NCBI GenBank assembly: GCA_902764875.1
Contig: CACWXP010000003.1
Span: 62,001-126,000, forward strand
DNA length: 64,000 nucleotides
Direction of reading: 5' to 3'
Source: an uncultured Eubacteriales bacterium
GTDB lineage: Bacteria; Bacillota; Clostridia; Christensenellales; Aristaeellaceae
In this document: piece after piece, positions 20,986 through 29,555 of the stretch
How positions within the stretch are numbered: the first letter of the stretch is position 1
Layout of the letters: each line of letters begins with the position of its first letter
The notes under the pieces: generated by a model
Databases searched by the model: none
The model's input: the letters and a program-made list of their open reading frames with translations, nothing else
What the model was told of the DNA's origin: nothing
Made by a program: the position numbers and the translations under genes

Positions 20986-22401
20986 TTAAACCTTTTTTTC
21001 CTCAAATCCAAAGTACCGTTTCGCGTTCCGATAGCTGATGTCCGCCACGATCTCCTTCAGCGTCTCGAAGTCTTCCGGATAGAACCCTTCCTCAACCCAT
21101 TCGCCGAAGATCCGGCAAAGGATCCGCCGGAAGTATTCATGCCGAGGATAGCTCAGGAAGCTCCGGCTGTCCGTCAGCATTCCCACGAATCCGGCCAGGT
21201 ACCCCAGGGAGGCCAGGCTCTTCAGCTGCTCGCTCATGCCGTCGAAGTGATCGTTGAACCACCAGGCCGAACCGTGCTGAATCCGTCCTACGGCCGTCTC
21301 GTTCTGGAAGCAGCCCAGAATCGTGTCGATTGCCGCGTTGTCGTTGGTGTTCAGGCTGTAAAGGATCGTCTTCGGAAGCTTGCCGTCGTCCTCCAGCGCA
21401 CCGAGGAATGCCGCGGTCTGGGCGCTGGGGGCGTAGTTGTCAACGCAGTCGAATCCCGTGTCCGGTCCCATCGCCCGGAACATTCCGGGGTTATTGTCCC
21501 GGCGGCAGCCGTAGTGCAGCTGCATCACCCATCCGCGCTCCGCGTATTCCGCCGCCATGGCTTTCATGAAGGCATACTTGAATTTCGCTTCCTCATCCGC
21601 GTCCGGCAGGGTGCCTTCCATCCGGTACCGGAAAATTTTCTCGATCTTTTCTTCCTTCGCCGGGGCATACATCACATAGTTCAGCGCATGGTCGCTCAGC
21701 TTGCATCCCCGCTCCGCGAAGAAGTCCAGCCGCTTGTGCAGCGCTTTCAGCAGTGCTTCGAAGGAATCAATTTCCATGCCCGCCGCTGCTTCCAGCTGTG
21801 CGATGTATTCCGGATACGTCGCCTTTTCCAGGTTCATGGCTTTGTCCGGACGCCAGGCCGGCAGCACGGTGACCGGGAAGCTCTTGTCCGCCGCCAGTTT
21901 CTCATGCCATTCAAGGGTATCCGCCGGATCGTCCGTTGTGCAGATCGTATCCACATTGCTCATCCGAATCAGTCCCCGGGAAGTATATCCTTCGCTCTGC
22001 AGCTTCGCATTGGCAGCTTCCCATACTTCCTTCGCCGTCTGCTTGTTCAGGATGCCTTCATATCCGAAGAACCGCCGCAGCTCCAGGTGGCTCCAGTGGT
22101 GCAGGGGATTCCCGATGGCCTTCCCAAGTACTTCCGCGTATTTTTCGAATTTTTCCCAGTCGGAGGCGTCGCCGGTGATGTATTTCTCGGGCACGCCGGC
22201 GCTGCGCATCAGGCGCCACTTGTAGTGGTCCCCGCCCAGCCAGACCTGGGTAATGTTTTCATACCGGATGTCCTCATAAATCTCCCGGGGGCTCAGGTGG
22301 CAGTGATAGTCGATAATCGGCTGCTTCTCCGCCGCCTCGTGATAAAGAATCTTCGCCGCCTCGGTGTTCAAAAGAAAATCCCGATCCAGAAACTGTTTCA
22401 T
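20986..22401 (-). CDS. uxaC: Glucuronate/galacturonate isomerase
   Basis: 471 residues, the normal UxaC length. It converts galacturonate to tagaturonate (or glucuronate to fructuronate). The TIM-barrel metal motif DYHCHLSPREI near the N terminus, a conserved TDDPADTLEWH and the C-terminal GMLTDSRSFLSYPRHEYFRR are present. It supplies the substrate of UxaB. It starts 72 bp after the kdgK stop. Confidence 0.96.
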   Translation of the reverse strand: MKQFLDRDFLLNTEAAKILYHEAAEKQPIIDYHCHLSPREIYEDIRYENITQVWLGGDHYKWRLMRSAGVPEKYITGDASDWEKFEKYAEVLGKAIGNPLHHWSHLELRRFFGYEGILNKQTAKEVWEAANAKLQSEGYTSRGLIRMSNVDTICTTDDPADTLEWHEKLAADKSFPVTVLPAWRPDKAMNLEKATYPEYIAQLEAAAGMEIDSFEALLKALHKRLDFFAERGCKLSDHALNYVMYAPAKEEKIEKIFRYRMEGTLPDADEEAKFKYAFMKAMAAEYAERGWVMQLHYGCRRDNNPGMFRAMGPDTGFDCVDNYAPSAQTAAFLGALEDDGKLPKTILYSLNTNDNAAIDTILGCFQNETAVGRIQHGSAWWFNDHFDGMSEQLKSLASLGYLAGFVGMLTDSRSFLSYPRHEYFRRILCRIFGEWVEEGFYPEDFETLKEIVADISYRNAKRYFGFEEKKV

Positions 22402-22473
22402 AAAGTTCCTCTCCTCTTATAACTACTCACTGACCACTGCCGCGTCGCAACAGCCTCCCTGAATCCTGAAATC

Positions 22474-23571
22474 TCACCGCTTCACGCGTGCGCTGCCGTT
22501 CTTGATAATCGATTCAACTTCTTCCTTGCTGGCCATGCTGGTGTCGCCCGGCGTGGTCATTGCCAGAGCACCGTGCGCCGCGCCGTAGTTCACGGCCAGT
22601 TCCGGATCCCCTGTGGTCATCAGACCGTAGATCAGTCCGGAGGCAAAAGAGTCGCCGCCGCCGACCCGGTCCATAATCTCAAGGTTATCGTATTCCTTGG
22701 ACATGTAAACCTTCCCGTCCGCCCAGCAGATCGCTTTCCAGTCGTTGACGGTCGCGGTCTTCACCGTACGCAGCGTCGTGGCAATGGCCTCAAAGTTGGG
22801 ATACTGCTTTGCCGCTTCCTCGATCATCTTGTAGTATCCGGTCAGGTTCAGCGCCTTCAGGTTTTCGTCATTTCCTTCAACCTCAAGGCCCAGGCAGGCC
22901 GTAAAGTCTTCCTCGTTGCCGATCATGACATCGACATACTTGGCCACTTCCCGGTTGACCTCCCGTGCCTTTTCCAGGCCGCCGATGGCGGACCACATGG
23001 AAGGCCGGTAGTTCAGGTCATAGGAAACCAGCGTGCCGTATTTCTTCGCCATCTTGCACGCTTCAATCACCGTTTCGCAGCTCTGCTCGCTCAGTGCCGC
23101 GTAAATGCCGCCTGTGTGCAGCCACCGCACGCCCAGCGTTCCGAATATGTAGTCAAAGTTGAAGTCTTCCGGCGTCGCCTTGGAAATAGCGGTATTCGCC
23201 CGGTCGGAGCAGCCTACGGCGCCCCGGATACCGAAGCCCCGCTCCGTGAAGTTCAGGCCGTTCCGGCAGATGCGGCCGATGCCGTCCGTCTTTTTCCAGC
23301 AGATCAGGCTCGTATCCACACCGCCCTGCTCAATCAGGTCCTTCAGCAGTTTGCCCACTTCGTTGTCCGCAAAGGCAGTCAGCACGCCGCTCCGCAGGCC
23401 GAAGCACTTGTGCAGCCCACGCACCACGTTGTATTCTCCGCCGCCTTCCCAAACCTTGAATTCCCGCGCCGTGCGGATCCGGCCCTCGCCGGGATCCAGC
23501 CGCAGCATGATCTCTCCCAGGGATACCGCGTCGTAACGGCATTCTTCCGCCGGTCTCACGTTCAGTTTCAT
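22474..23571 (-). CDS. kdgK: 2-keto-3-deoxygluconate kinase (PfkB family)
   Basis: 365 residues. It phosphorylates KDG to KDPG. PfkB features are seen: the N-terminal VSLGEIMLRLDPGEGRI and the ATP-site DRVGGGDSFASGLIYG with its catalytic Asp. It is about 30 residues longer than common KdgK proteins because of an N-terminal extension and a longer middle. It is 6 bp from the aldolase gene, the next enzyme in the pathway. The ribosome binding site AGGGGGT is well placed. Confidence 0.93.
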   Translation of the reverse strand: MKLNVRPAEECRYDAVSLGEIMLRLDPGEGRIRTAREFKVWEGGGEYNVVRGLHKCFGLRSGVLTAFADNEVGKLLKDLIEQGGVDTSLICWKKTDGIGRICRNGLNFTERGFGIRGAVGCSDRANTAISKATPEDFNFDYIFGTLGVRWLHTGGIYAALSEQSCETVIEACKMAKKYGTLVSYDLNYRPSMWSAIGGLEKAREVNREVAKYVDVMIGNEEDFTACLGLEVEGNDENLKALNLTGYYKMIEEAAKQYPNFEAIATTLRTVKTATVNDWKAICWADGKVYMSKEYDNLEIMDRVGGGDSFASGLIYGLMTTGDPELAVNYGAAHGALAMTTPGDTSMASKEEVESIIKNGSARVKR

Positions 23572-23577
23572 TTCTTT

Positions 23578-24216
23578 TTACCCCCTGATCTCTTTCACGA
23601 TTCCGGCCGCTTCCGCAACCAGCCGTTCGATTTCGTCAAACTTGCCTTCTTTAACGAGCTTCCCACTTACCATCCAGCTTCCGCCGCAGGCCACGATCCG
23701 GTCATAGGCCAGATATTCCCGCACGTTCGCCGCGCTGATACCGCCGGTGGGCATGAAGTTCACGCCCACATAGGGGGCCGCCACCGCCTTGATCATCTTC
23801 AGGCCGCCCGCCGGTTCCGCCGGGAAGAATTTCAGCACGTCCAGCCCGAACTGCATCGCCGCTTCAATTTCCGTCGGCGTACAGATCCCGGGTGTCATCG
23901 GAACGCCTTTTTTCAGCACGTATTCCGTCACCTTCGGATTGAATCCGGGGCTCACGATGAACTTCGCGCCCGCGTCGATGGCCCGGTCCGCCTGTTCCGT
24001 GGTCAGTACGGTTCCCGCGCCGACGATCATTTCCGGAAAGGCTTTCGCCATCTGCCGGATGGATTCTTCCGCTGCCGCCGTCCGGAAGGTCACTTCCGCG
24101 CAGGGCAGTCCACCCTTCATCAGGCGCTCTGCCAGAGGAAGAGCATCCTCCGCCCGGTCCAGTACCACCACGGGAACAATCCCGATCTTCTGAAGTTTCT
24201 TCATCATTTCAGTCAT
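23578..24216 (-). CDS. eda: KDPG/KHG aldolase
   Basis: 212 residues from the ATG at 24216 (MTEMMKKLQKIGIVPVVVLD). An upstream TTG is possible, but it lies only one base from the AGGAGG site. It cleaves KDPG to pyruvate and glyceraldehyde 3-phosphate. Class I aldolase features: E in CAEVTFRT, FIVSPGFNPKV holding the Schiff-base lysine region, and the substrate loops LKFFPAEPAGG and FMPTGGIS. It completes the lower pathway and is followed directly by kdgK. Confidence 0.95.
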   Translation of the reverse strand: MTEMMKKLQKIGIVPVVVLDRAEDALPLAERLMKGGLPCAEVTFRTAAAEESIRQMAKAFPEMIVGAGTVLTTEQADRAIDAGAKFIVSPGFNPKVTEYVLKKGVPMTPGICTPTEIEAAMQFGLDVLKFFPAEPAGGLKMIKAVAAPYVGVNFMPTGGISAANVREYLAYDRIVACGGSWMVSGKLVKEGKFDEIERLVAEAAGIVKEIRG

Positions 24217-24292
24217 AAAACCCAAACCTCCTCAAAATCAGCGCGAAACGCGCAAGTCCCTGAGCGCAAAGTGCGTTTTAACCCTACAACCT

Positions 24293-25774
24293 CTAAAGCG
24301 TCACGCCTTGCTTAAATATCGCCAAATCATGGAACCCGTTCGCCTCGTTCCGTGCCGGCTCGCCGCCGGCTGTGCGCAGCACCTTCTCCATCAGTTCCGC
24401 GCCCAGTTCCTCCAGCGTCCTGTTCTCCAGCAGTCTGCCTGCATTGAAGTCAATCCAGTTCTTTTTCTTCTCCGCCAGCGGTGTGTTGGAAGCAATCTTC
24501 AGCGTCGGCACCGGGCATCCGAAGGGTGTCCCTCGCCCCGTGGAAAACAGGATTATCTGCGCACCGCTCACCGCCAGCGCCGTCGAGGCCACCAGGTCGT
24601 TCCCCGGCGCCGAAAGCAGGTTCAGTCCCGCCGTCGTCACCTTCTCGCCGTAGGCCAGCACCCCGCGCACCGGCGACGACCCGCTTTTCTGCGTGCAGCC
24701 CAGTGCCTTGTCTTCCAGGGTGGTAATCCCGCCGGCCTTGTTCCCCGGCGAAGGATTCTCGTAAACCGGCATGTGATAGCTTTCAAAGTATCCCTTAAAG
24801 TCGTTGATCAGCCGCACAGTCTTTCCGAACAGTTCCTCGTTTTCGCACCGGTTCATCAGGATCGTTTCTGCCCCGAACATCTCGGGTACTTCCGTGAGGA
24901 TTGTCGTGCCGCCCATCCCGGTCAGCAGGTCGCTGAAAACCCCGATGGTCGGATTGGCCGTAATCCCGCTTAGCCCGTCCGATCCGCCGCACTTCAGGCC
25001 CACCACCAGGTCCGCCGCGCTGCAGTCTTCCCGCTGATCAAGCCGCATCCGCTCCGCCAGTTCTTCCAGCAGCGCCATCCCGGCTTCCAGTTCATCCGGC
25101 ACGTCCTGACAGATCAGGAACCGGACCCGACTTTCGTCATAGTCGCCCATAAAGGGTTTAATCTGTTCAATCCCGCTGTTCTCGCATCCGAGTCCCAGCA
25201 GCAGTACGCCCCCCGCATTCGGGTGGGTGGCCAGGTTTGCCAGCACCTTCCGCGTGTTGTTCTGGTCGTCTCCCAGCTGGCTGCAGCCGTAGGGATGCGG
25301 GAAGGCGTAAACGCCTTCAACGCTCCCACCGGCAAGGCTCTCCGCCCGCTTCACCAGGGTCTTCGCCACGTCGTTCACGCAGCCTACCGTCGGCAGGATC
25401 CACAGTTCGTTCCGGATGCCTGGCCGCCCCTTCGCCCGGGGGTAGCCCCGGAAGGTTGCCGGTGCCGTCTTCCGCGTTTCCGGATGCGTCGGATGCCATT
25501 CGTAGTCCATCTCGCCCTTCAGCAGCGTGTGCAGGTTATGGGTGTGCACGTGACCGCCGGCGGGAATGTCCTCTGTCGCTTCCCCGATGGGAAAGCCGTA
25601 TTTGATCACGGCTTCGCCCTTCCGGATGTCCCGCAGGGCCGCCTTGTGCCCCATGGGCAGGTCGTCTTTCAGGGTGATCTCCCCGTCTCCGTAGGAGACC
25701 GTTTCCCCGGCCTTCAGCGGTTTCAGAGCCACCGCCACCAGATCCCGGGGCGTAATCCGAACCATCTCTTTCAT
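24293..25774 (-). CDS. uxaA: Altronate dehydratase
   Basis: 493 residues. It dehydrates altronate to KDG. The N-terminal SAF domain (about 1-100) ends in VHTHNLHT. The large UxaA/GarD-type domain contains NELWILPTVGCVND, FPHPYGCSQLGDD and GLKCGGSDGLSG with its conserved metal-site cysteines, then ILFSTGRGTPFGCPVPTLK. Length and motif order are complete. It starts 23 bp after uxaB, with a GGAGGG ribosome binding site. Confidence 0.96.
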   Translation of the reverse strand: MKEMVRITPRDLVAVALKPLKAGETVSYGDGEITLKDDLPMGHKAALRDIRKGEAVIKYGFPIGEATEDIPAGGHVHTHNLHTLLKGEMDYEWHPTHPETRKTAPATFRGYPRAKGRPGIRNELWILPTVGCVNDVAKTLVKRAESLAGGSVEGVYAFPHPYGCSQLGDDQNNTRKVLANLATHPNAGGVLLLGLGCENSGIEQIKPFMGDYDESRVRFLICQDVPDELEAGMALLEELAERMRLDQREDCSAADLVVGLKCGGSDGLSGITANPTIGVFSDLLTGMGGTTILTEVPEMFGAETILMNRCENEELFGKTVRLINDFKGYFESYHMPVYENPSPGNKAGGITTLEDKALGCTQKSGSSPVRGVLAYGEKVTTAGLNLLSAPGNDLVASTALAVSGAQIILFSTGRGTPFGCPVPTLKIASNTPLAEKKKNWIDFNAGRLLENRTLEELGAELMEKVLRTAGGEPARNEANGFHDLAIFKQGVTL

Positions 25775-25797
25775 GAACCAAGCCCCTCCCTCAGGTC

Positions 25798-27288
25798 TCA
25801 GGCCAGGCAGTCCCGGTAAGCCGCCAGCGCGCCTTCCTCGCGGATCTGCTTCAGAATCCGAACGACTTCCTTCTCAAATCCTGGAACCTCCGTCAGATCC
25901 TGTCCCCACATGTCGGTGTTGGTCATGACCGCGTGAACCAGCTCTTCCGGGCTGTCATTCCTGTGGTTCCAGTAGAATTCAAGCACCCACCGGTCGTCAC
26001 TGACTGTATAGTTGTTGCCCTTCGGCCGCCGGCAGACCAGGCCCTTGTCCGTCAGTTCCTGAATGTCATTGCTGTAGAACGCGATGTAGGCCGCGAAGCT
26101 GGCCGTCAGCACCTTCGGAAGCTTGCCCGTCGCCGCAACATAGTCGAGGAATGTGGGCATGTTCCGCGCCCGCCATTTGCTCGTGCTGTTCAGGCTGATG
26201 CTCATCAGCTCGTGATTCACAAAGGGATTGTTGAACCGATCCTGAACCGCCCTGGCGAAGTCTTCCAAATCCTTCTTGTCCAGCGGCAGCGTGGGAATCA
26301 CTTCTTCGTTCAGCATCTTGTTCATGTAGCCCAGCACGATTGCGTCGTGCATGCAGTCCCGAACGATGTCGAATCCCGCCAGATAGGCCCCAAGCACGAA
26401 TCCCGTGTGCGCACCGTTCAGAATGCGAACCTTCCGCTTCTTGTAGGGCGTCACGTCCGGCACCACAATCACCGGCACGCCCGCCTTCTTGAAGGGAAGC
26501 CGGTCTTCCAGTCCGTCGGGTCCTTCGATCACCCAGATCCCGAACACCTCGCCGATGTCCGTCAGCGGATCGTCGTATCCGTTCGCCTCCGCCAGGCGCT
26601 TCACTTCTTCCGCGTCCCGGATCCGTCCGGGAACAATCCGGTCCACCAGCGTGCTGCAGAAGATGTTTTCGTCGTTCACCCACGCCCGGAATTCGTCTTC
26701 CAGTTTCCAGTCGTCAATGTACTGGTTCACGCATTTCTGAAGTTCCTTACCGTTGTTGTCAATCAGCTCGCAGCTCAGGATCACAAGGCCCTTCTTCCCG
26801 GCTTTCCACCGTTCATAAAGCACCCGTGTCAGCTTTGCCGGGAAGCTGGTCGGCGGATTCTGGTCGAAAGTGCTTTCCGTGTCGTGAACAATGCCCGCTT
26901 CCGTCGTGTTGGAAACGATGATCTCAAGGTCGTCGCTCTTCGCCAGCTCCAGCACCTTGTCCCACTCACCGTAGGGGTTTACGCACCGGCTCACGCAGCT
27001 GATCACTCGCTTCTCGTCCACCTTCTCCCCGTTCTCGCTGCCGCGAAGGTAGAGGGTGTAAAGGCCTTCCTGCTGATTAATCAGTTCCGTCAGTCCCTGG
27101 GCGATCGGCTGCACCAGCACAACTTTTCCGTTGTAGTCCGCTTTCTCGTTCGCGATATCAATGAAGTCGTCAACAAATGCCCGAAGGAAGTTTCCTTCCC
27201 CGAACTGCATCACTTTTTCCGGAGCGTTTTCAAGCACGTATCCGTTGTATCCGGATTCCCTCAGAACTTGGTAATTCAGTTGTGCCAT
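25798..27288 (-). CDS. uxaB: Tagaturonate reductase (altronate oxidoreductase)
   Basis: 496 residues from the ATG at 27288, chosen because AGGAGG lies 8 bp before it; a longer in-frame reading would run through the promoter. It reduces tagaturonate to altronate with NADH. It belongs to the mannitol dehydrogenase/UxaB family: MQFGEGNFLRAFVDDF (nucleotide site), the VSNTTEAGI motif and the catalytic region LNGAHTGFVLGAYLAG are visible. It is the first gene of the minus-strand pectin operon, directly behind the regulated promoter at 27340-27369. Confidence 0.96.
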   Translation of the reverse strand: MAQLNYQVLRESGYNGYVLENAPEKVMQFGEGNFLRAFVDDFIDIANEKADYNGKVVLVQPIAQGLTELINQQEGLYTLYLRGSENGEKVDEKRVISCVSRCVNPYGEWDKVLELAKSDDLEIIVSNTTEAGIVHDTESTFDQNPPTSFPAKLTRVLYERWKAGKKGLVILSCELIDNNGKELQKCVNQYIDDWKLEDEFRAWVNDENIFCSTLVDRIVPGRIRDAEEVKRLAEANGYDDPLTDIGEVFGIWVIEGPDGLEDRLPFKKAGVPVIVVPDVTPYKKRKVRILNGAHTGFVLGAYLAGFDIVRDCMHDAIVLGYMNKMLNEEVIPTLPLDKKDLEDFARAVQDRFNNPFVNHELMSISLNSTSKWRARNMPTFLDYVAATGKLPKVLTASFAAYIAFYSNDIQELTDKGLVCRRPKGNNYTVSDDRWVLEFYWNHRNDSPEELVHAVMTNTDMWGQDLTEVPGFEKEVVRILKQIREEGALAAYRDCLA

Positions 27289-27339
27289 TTGTACGTACCT
27301 CCTGTTTTTTGGTCGCCTGAGTGGCTCTTTTCGTTCTGA

Positions 27340-27369
27340 AGTATACAACAGATTGCCGCAGGCTGTCAA
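27340..27369 (-). promoter_or_regulatory. Promoter of the uxaB-led uronate operon
   Basis: On the minus strand, TTGACA (27369 to 27364), an 18-bp spacer and TATACT (27345 to 27340). It lies about 50 bp before the uxaB ATG. The -10 box overlaps the operator at 27341-27350. Confidence 0.85.
27341..27350 (-). promoter_or_regulatory. Operator copy 1 (TGTTGTATAC)
   Basis: Reads TGTTGTATAC on the minus strand. It is an exact inverted copy of the site at 27455-27464 and overlaps the -10 of the uxaB promoter. A GTATAC core is typical of operators of GntR/FadR-family uronate repressors. The adjacent divergent gene encodes such a regulator. Confidence 0.7.
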
Positions 27370-27446
27370 TTATTATCTTCAAATCGGTGTAAATTTAACA
27401 ATTTTGTCTTATTTGGTCATCTTCAGGCGTTTTTTTACATTCCATG

Positions 27447-27475
27447 TTGACTTTTGTTGTATACATCAATATAAT
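27447..27475 (+). promoter_or_regulatory. Promoter of the GntR regulator gene
   Basis: TTGACT (27447-27452), a 17-bp spacer and a perfect TATAAT (27470-27475). The operator at 27455-27464 lies inside the spacer, which suggests autoregulation. Confidence 0.85.
27455..27464 (+). promoter_or_regulatory. Operator copy 2 (TGTTGTATAC)
   Basis: TGTTGTATAC on the plus strand, between the -35 and -10 boxes of the regulator promoter. The other copy is 114 bp away in inverted orientation at the uxaB promoter, so one dimeric repressor species could close both promoters. Confidence 0.7.
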
Positions 27476-27555
27476 GCACTCGAATCCCTTTGTTGGATCA
27501 CTTCTGCGGAACCCTTTTTGAGAATCCCGTTGATGATGAAGAAAGGAAATCTCCG

Positions 27556-28242
27556 ATGTCTGAAAATGATCAGAACCTGTCCAAAAGCCTGAAGCAGGTA
27601 GCCTATGAAACCCTGAAACATAAAATCGTCTCCTGTGAAATTCTTCCCGGCACCATGCTGACGGAGGATATGCTCTGCGACATGCTGAACGCCTCCCGCA
27701 CACCCGTGCGCGACGCCGTCTCCCGCCTCGAGCAGGAGCATCTTGTATCCATCAAACCCAAAAAAGGCATCCAGGTAAACCGGGTGTCCATGAACAGCAT
27801 CAAGGAACTCTTCGAGGTTCGCTGTCTCCTGGAACCCGCCGCTGTCCTGAAATACGGCAACCGCATTTCCGACGAGATCTACGCCCGCTATACCATGCAA
27901 TTTCGCAAGAAGGATCTCCCGACCGAGGAGCTCTACCGCGTGGACGATGAGTTTCACCAGATGTTCATCACCGTCTCCAATAACCGCTATTTCCGTTCGG
28001 TCTATGCCATGATCGCCGACCAGGTGTACCGTTACCGGGTCCTGACGGAGAACCGTCCCCGGGACGAGCTGGCCCAGGATGAGCATTATGAAATCGCTGC
28101 CTGCTGCATCCGCGGCGAATGGACCCAGGCTTCCCGCCTGATGCTCGAGCATATCGAGAATGCCAAGCTCTTCATCGTCCGCTACGTTCTGGAAACCAAC
28201 CGCAACGCCCGCAACGTCTTCCTCGAGGAGGATGAGGATTGA
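27556..28242 (+). CDS. GntR-family (FadR/FCD type) regulator of uronate catabolism
   Basis: 228 residues from the ATG at 27556 (MSENDQNLSKSLKQVAYETL), preceded by GAAAGGAAA. A longer TTG reading exists but has no ribosome binding site. The N-terminal winged helix has the GntR pattern LPGTMLTEDMLCDMLNASRTPVRDAVSRLE, here read over residues about 30-60. The C-terminal FCD domain (about 85-215) has the Asp/His metal pattern DDEFHQMF and later His residues. It is divergent from uxaB, with two inverted operators between them, so it probably represses the operon until a uronate intermediate binds. The exact inducer cannot be read. Confidence 0.92.
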   Translation: MSENDQNLSKSLKQVAYETLKHKIVSCEILPGTMLTEDMLCDMLNASRTPVRDAVSRLEQEHLVSIKPKKGIQVNRVSMNSIKELFEVRCLLEPAAVLKYGNRISDEIYARYTMQFRKKDLPTEELYRVDDEFHQMFITVSNNRYFRSVYAMIADQVYRYRVLTENRPRDELAQDEHYEIAACCIRGEWTQASRLMLEHIENAKLFIVRYVLETNRNARNVFLEEDED

Positions 28243-28311
28243 TATTCGCCCCAAAACATCCGGCCTGATTCTCCTGTTCGCCCCCGAAAATCCTGTAACA
28301 GGCTTTTTCTT

Positions 28312-28341
28312 ACTGTGAGATTCATCTCGCAGTTTTTTCTT
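28312..28341 (+). terminator. Terminator of the GntR gene
   Basis: ACTGTGAGAT pairs with ATCTCGCAGT (one G-U pair) and is followed by TTTTTTCTT. It lies 70 bp after the regulator's stop and immediately before the promoter of the CobW genes. Confidence 0.8.
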
Positions 28342-28348
28342 AAACTCC

Positions 28349-28377
28349 TTGACAGTTTCAATAGTTAGCGTTATATA
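28349..28377 (+). promoter_or_regulatory. Promoter of the CobW-type gene pair
   Basis: TTGACA (28349-28354), 17-bp spacer, TATATA (28372-28377). About 100 bp of 5' leader follows, with a small hairpin (GCCGAC with GTCGGC) and a second one (CCGCCC with GGGCGG). No recognised metal-regulator box was seen. Confidence 0.75.
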
Positions 28378-28478
28378 AGGAAGGCCGACAGTCAGTCGGC
28401 AGAAGAGAGAAGTCTCCCCCTGCCGCCCGCAGGGCGGATGCAAATCTTACTAAATCCTTGGAAAGGCGGAACATAGCT

Positions 28479-29555
28479 ATGGTAAAAATCAACGTCATCT
28501 CCGGTTTCCTCGGAGCCGGAAAAACAACCCTCATCAAAAAGCTCCTCACCGGCAGCCTCCGCAATGAAAAGGTGGTCCTGCTGGAGAACGAATACGGCGA
28601 AATCGGCATCGACGGCGGCTTCATGAAGGATGCCGGTATCACCGTCACCGAGCTGAACGCCGGCTGCATCTGCTGCACCCTCGCCGGCGATTTCCAGGCC
28701 GCCGTGGACCAGCTGATCGACACCTACCATCCGGATCGTATCCTTGTGGAGCCCACAGGCGTCGGCAAGCTCAGCGAGATTCTCTCCGCTGTGGAAAAGG
28801 CGAAAACCCGCCATCCCGAAATCGAGGTCGGCGGCAGCGCCACCGTCGTGGACGCTGGAAAGTGTCGTATGTATATGAAGAATTTCGGCGAATTCTTCCT
28901 CGATCAGGTAAAGAGCGCCTCCACCGTCATCTTCAGCCGTACCCAGCTCCTCTCTCCCGACCGCGTTGAAAAGAGCCGCCAGCTGATCGCCGAAGCCCAT
29001 CCGGACGCCCGAATCATCACCACCCCCTGGGACGATATGGAGCCCGATTTCATTCTCGAAGTCATCGAAAACGGCAAGCCGATCTGGTTCGCGCCCCTTG
29101 AAGATGATGATGACGATGAGGAAGACGAACACGAACATCATCACCACCATGATCACGATGACGATGACCACGTACATGAGCATCACCACCATCACGAGCA
29201 TGACGACGATGACAACGACCACGAACATGAGCATGAGCATCATCACCATCACCACCATGGCGAAGGTGAGCATGACGCCGACGAAGTCTTCGGCAACATC
29301 GGCCTCGAAACGGCCCAGCGCTATGAGAAGGACGAAATCCGTGATATTCTCTCGAAGCTCTCCGATGAGGAAGAGTACGGACGAATCCTCCGCGCCAAGG
29401 GCATCCTGCAGAACGCGGCCGGCGAATGGTTCCAGTTCGACTATGTTCCCGGCGAGATCGACCTCCGCGACGGCAGCGCCGATTACACCGGCCGCCTCTG
29501 CGTCATCGGGGCCGATCTGAACGAAAAAGCATTGACGGAGCTGTTTCATCTATGA
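28479..29555 (+). CDS. CobW/G3E-family GTPase with a His/Asp-rich metal-binding loop
   Basis: 358 residues from the ATG at 28479. P-loop GFLGAGKTT (residues about 8-16), the metal-binding CxCC motif as GCICC (about 63-67), EPTGVGK and a SRTQLL stretch in place of the usual NKxD guanine motif. Residues about 207-264 are nearly all His, Asp and Glu in alternating blocks, a likely zinc or other transition-metal reservoir. The C-terminal CobW domain follows (GILQNAAGEWFQFDYVPGE). Such proteins act as GTP-driven metallochaperones. Its stop overlaps the next gene's ATG by 4 bp, so the two products are probably made in a fixed ratio. Confidence 0.92.
   Translation: MVKINVISGFLGAGKTTLIKKLLTGSLRNEKVVLLENEYGEIGIDGGFMKDAGITVTELNAGCICCTLAGDFQAAVDQLIDTYHPDRILVEPTGVGKLSEILSAVEKAKTRHPEIEVGGSATVVDAGKCRMYMKNFGEFFLDQVKSASTVIFSRTQLLSPDRVEKSRQLIAEAHPDARIITTPWDDMEPDFILEVIENGKPIWFAPLEDDDDDEEDEHEHHHHHDHDDDDHVHEHHHHHEHDDDDNDHEHEHEHHHHHHHGEGEHDADEVFGNIGLETAQRYEKDEIRDILSKLSDEEEYGRILRAKGILQNAAGEWFQFDYVPGEIDLRDGSADYTGRLCVIGADLNEKALTELFHL

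Noticed and set aside
27490-27555. An upstream TTG start for the GntR regulator
   Set aside because: No ribosome binding site precedes it, and the ATG at 27556 has one and matches the normal family N terminus.
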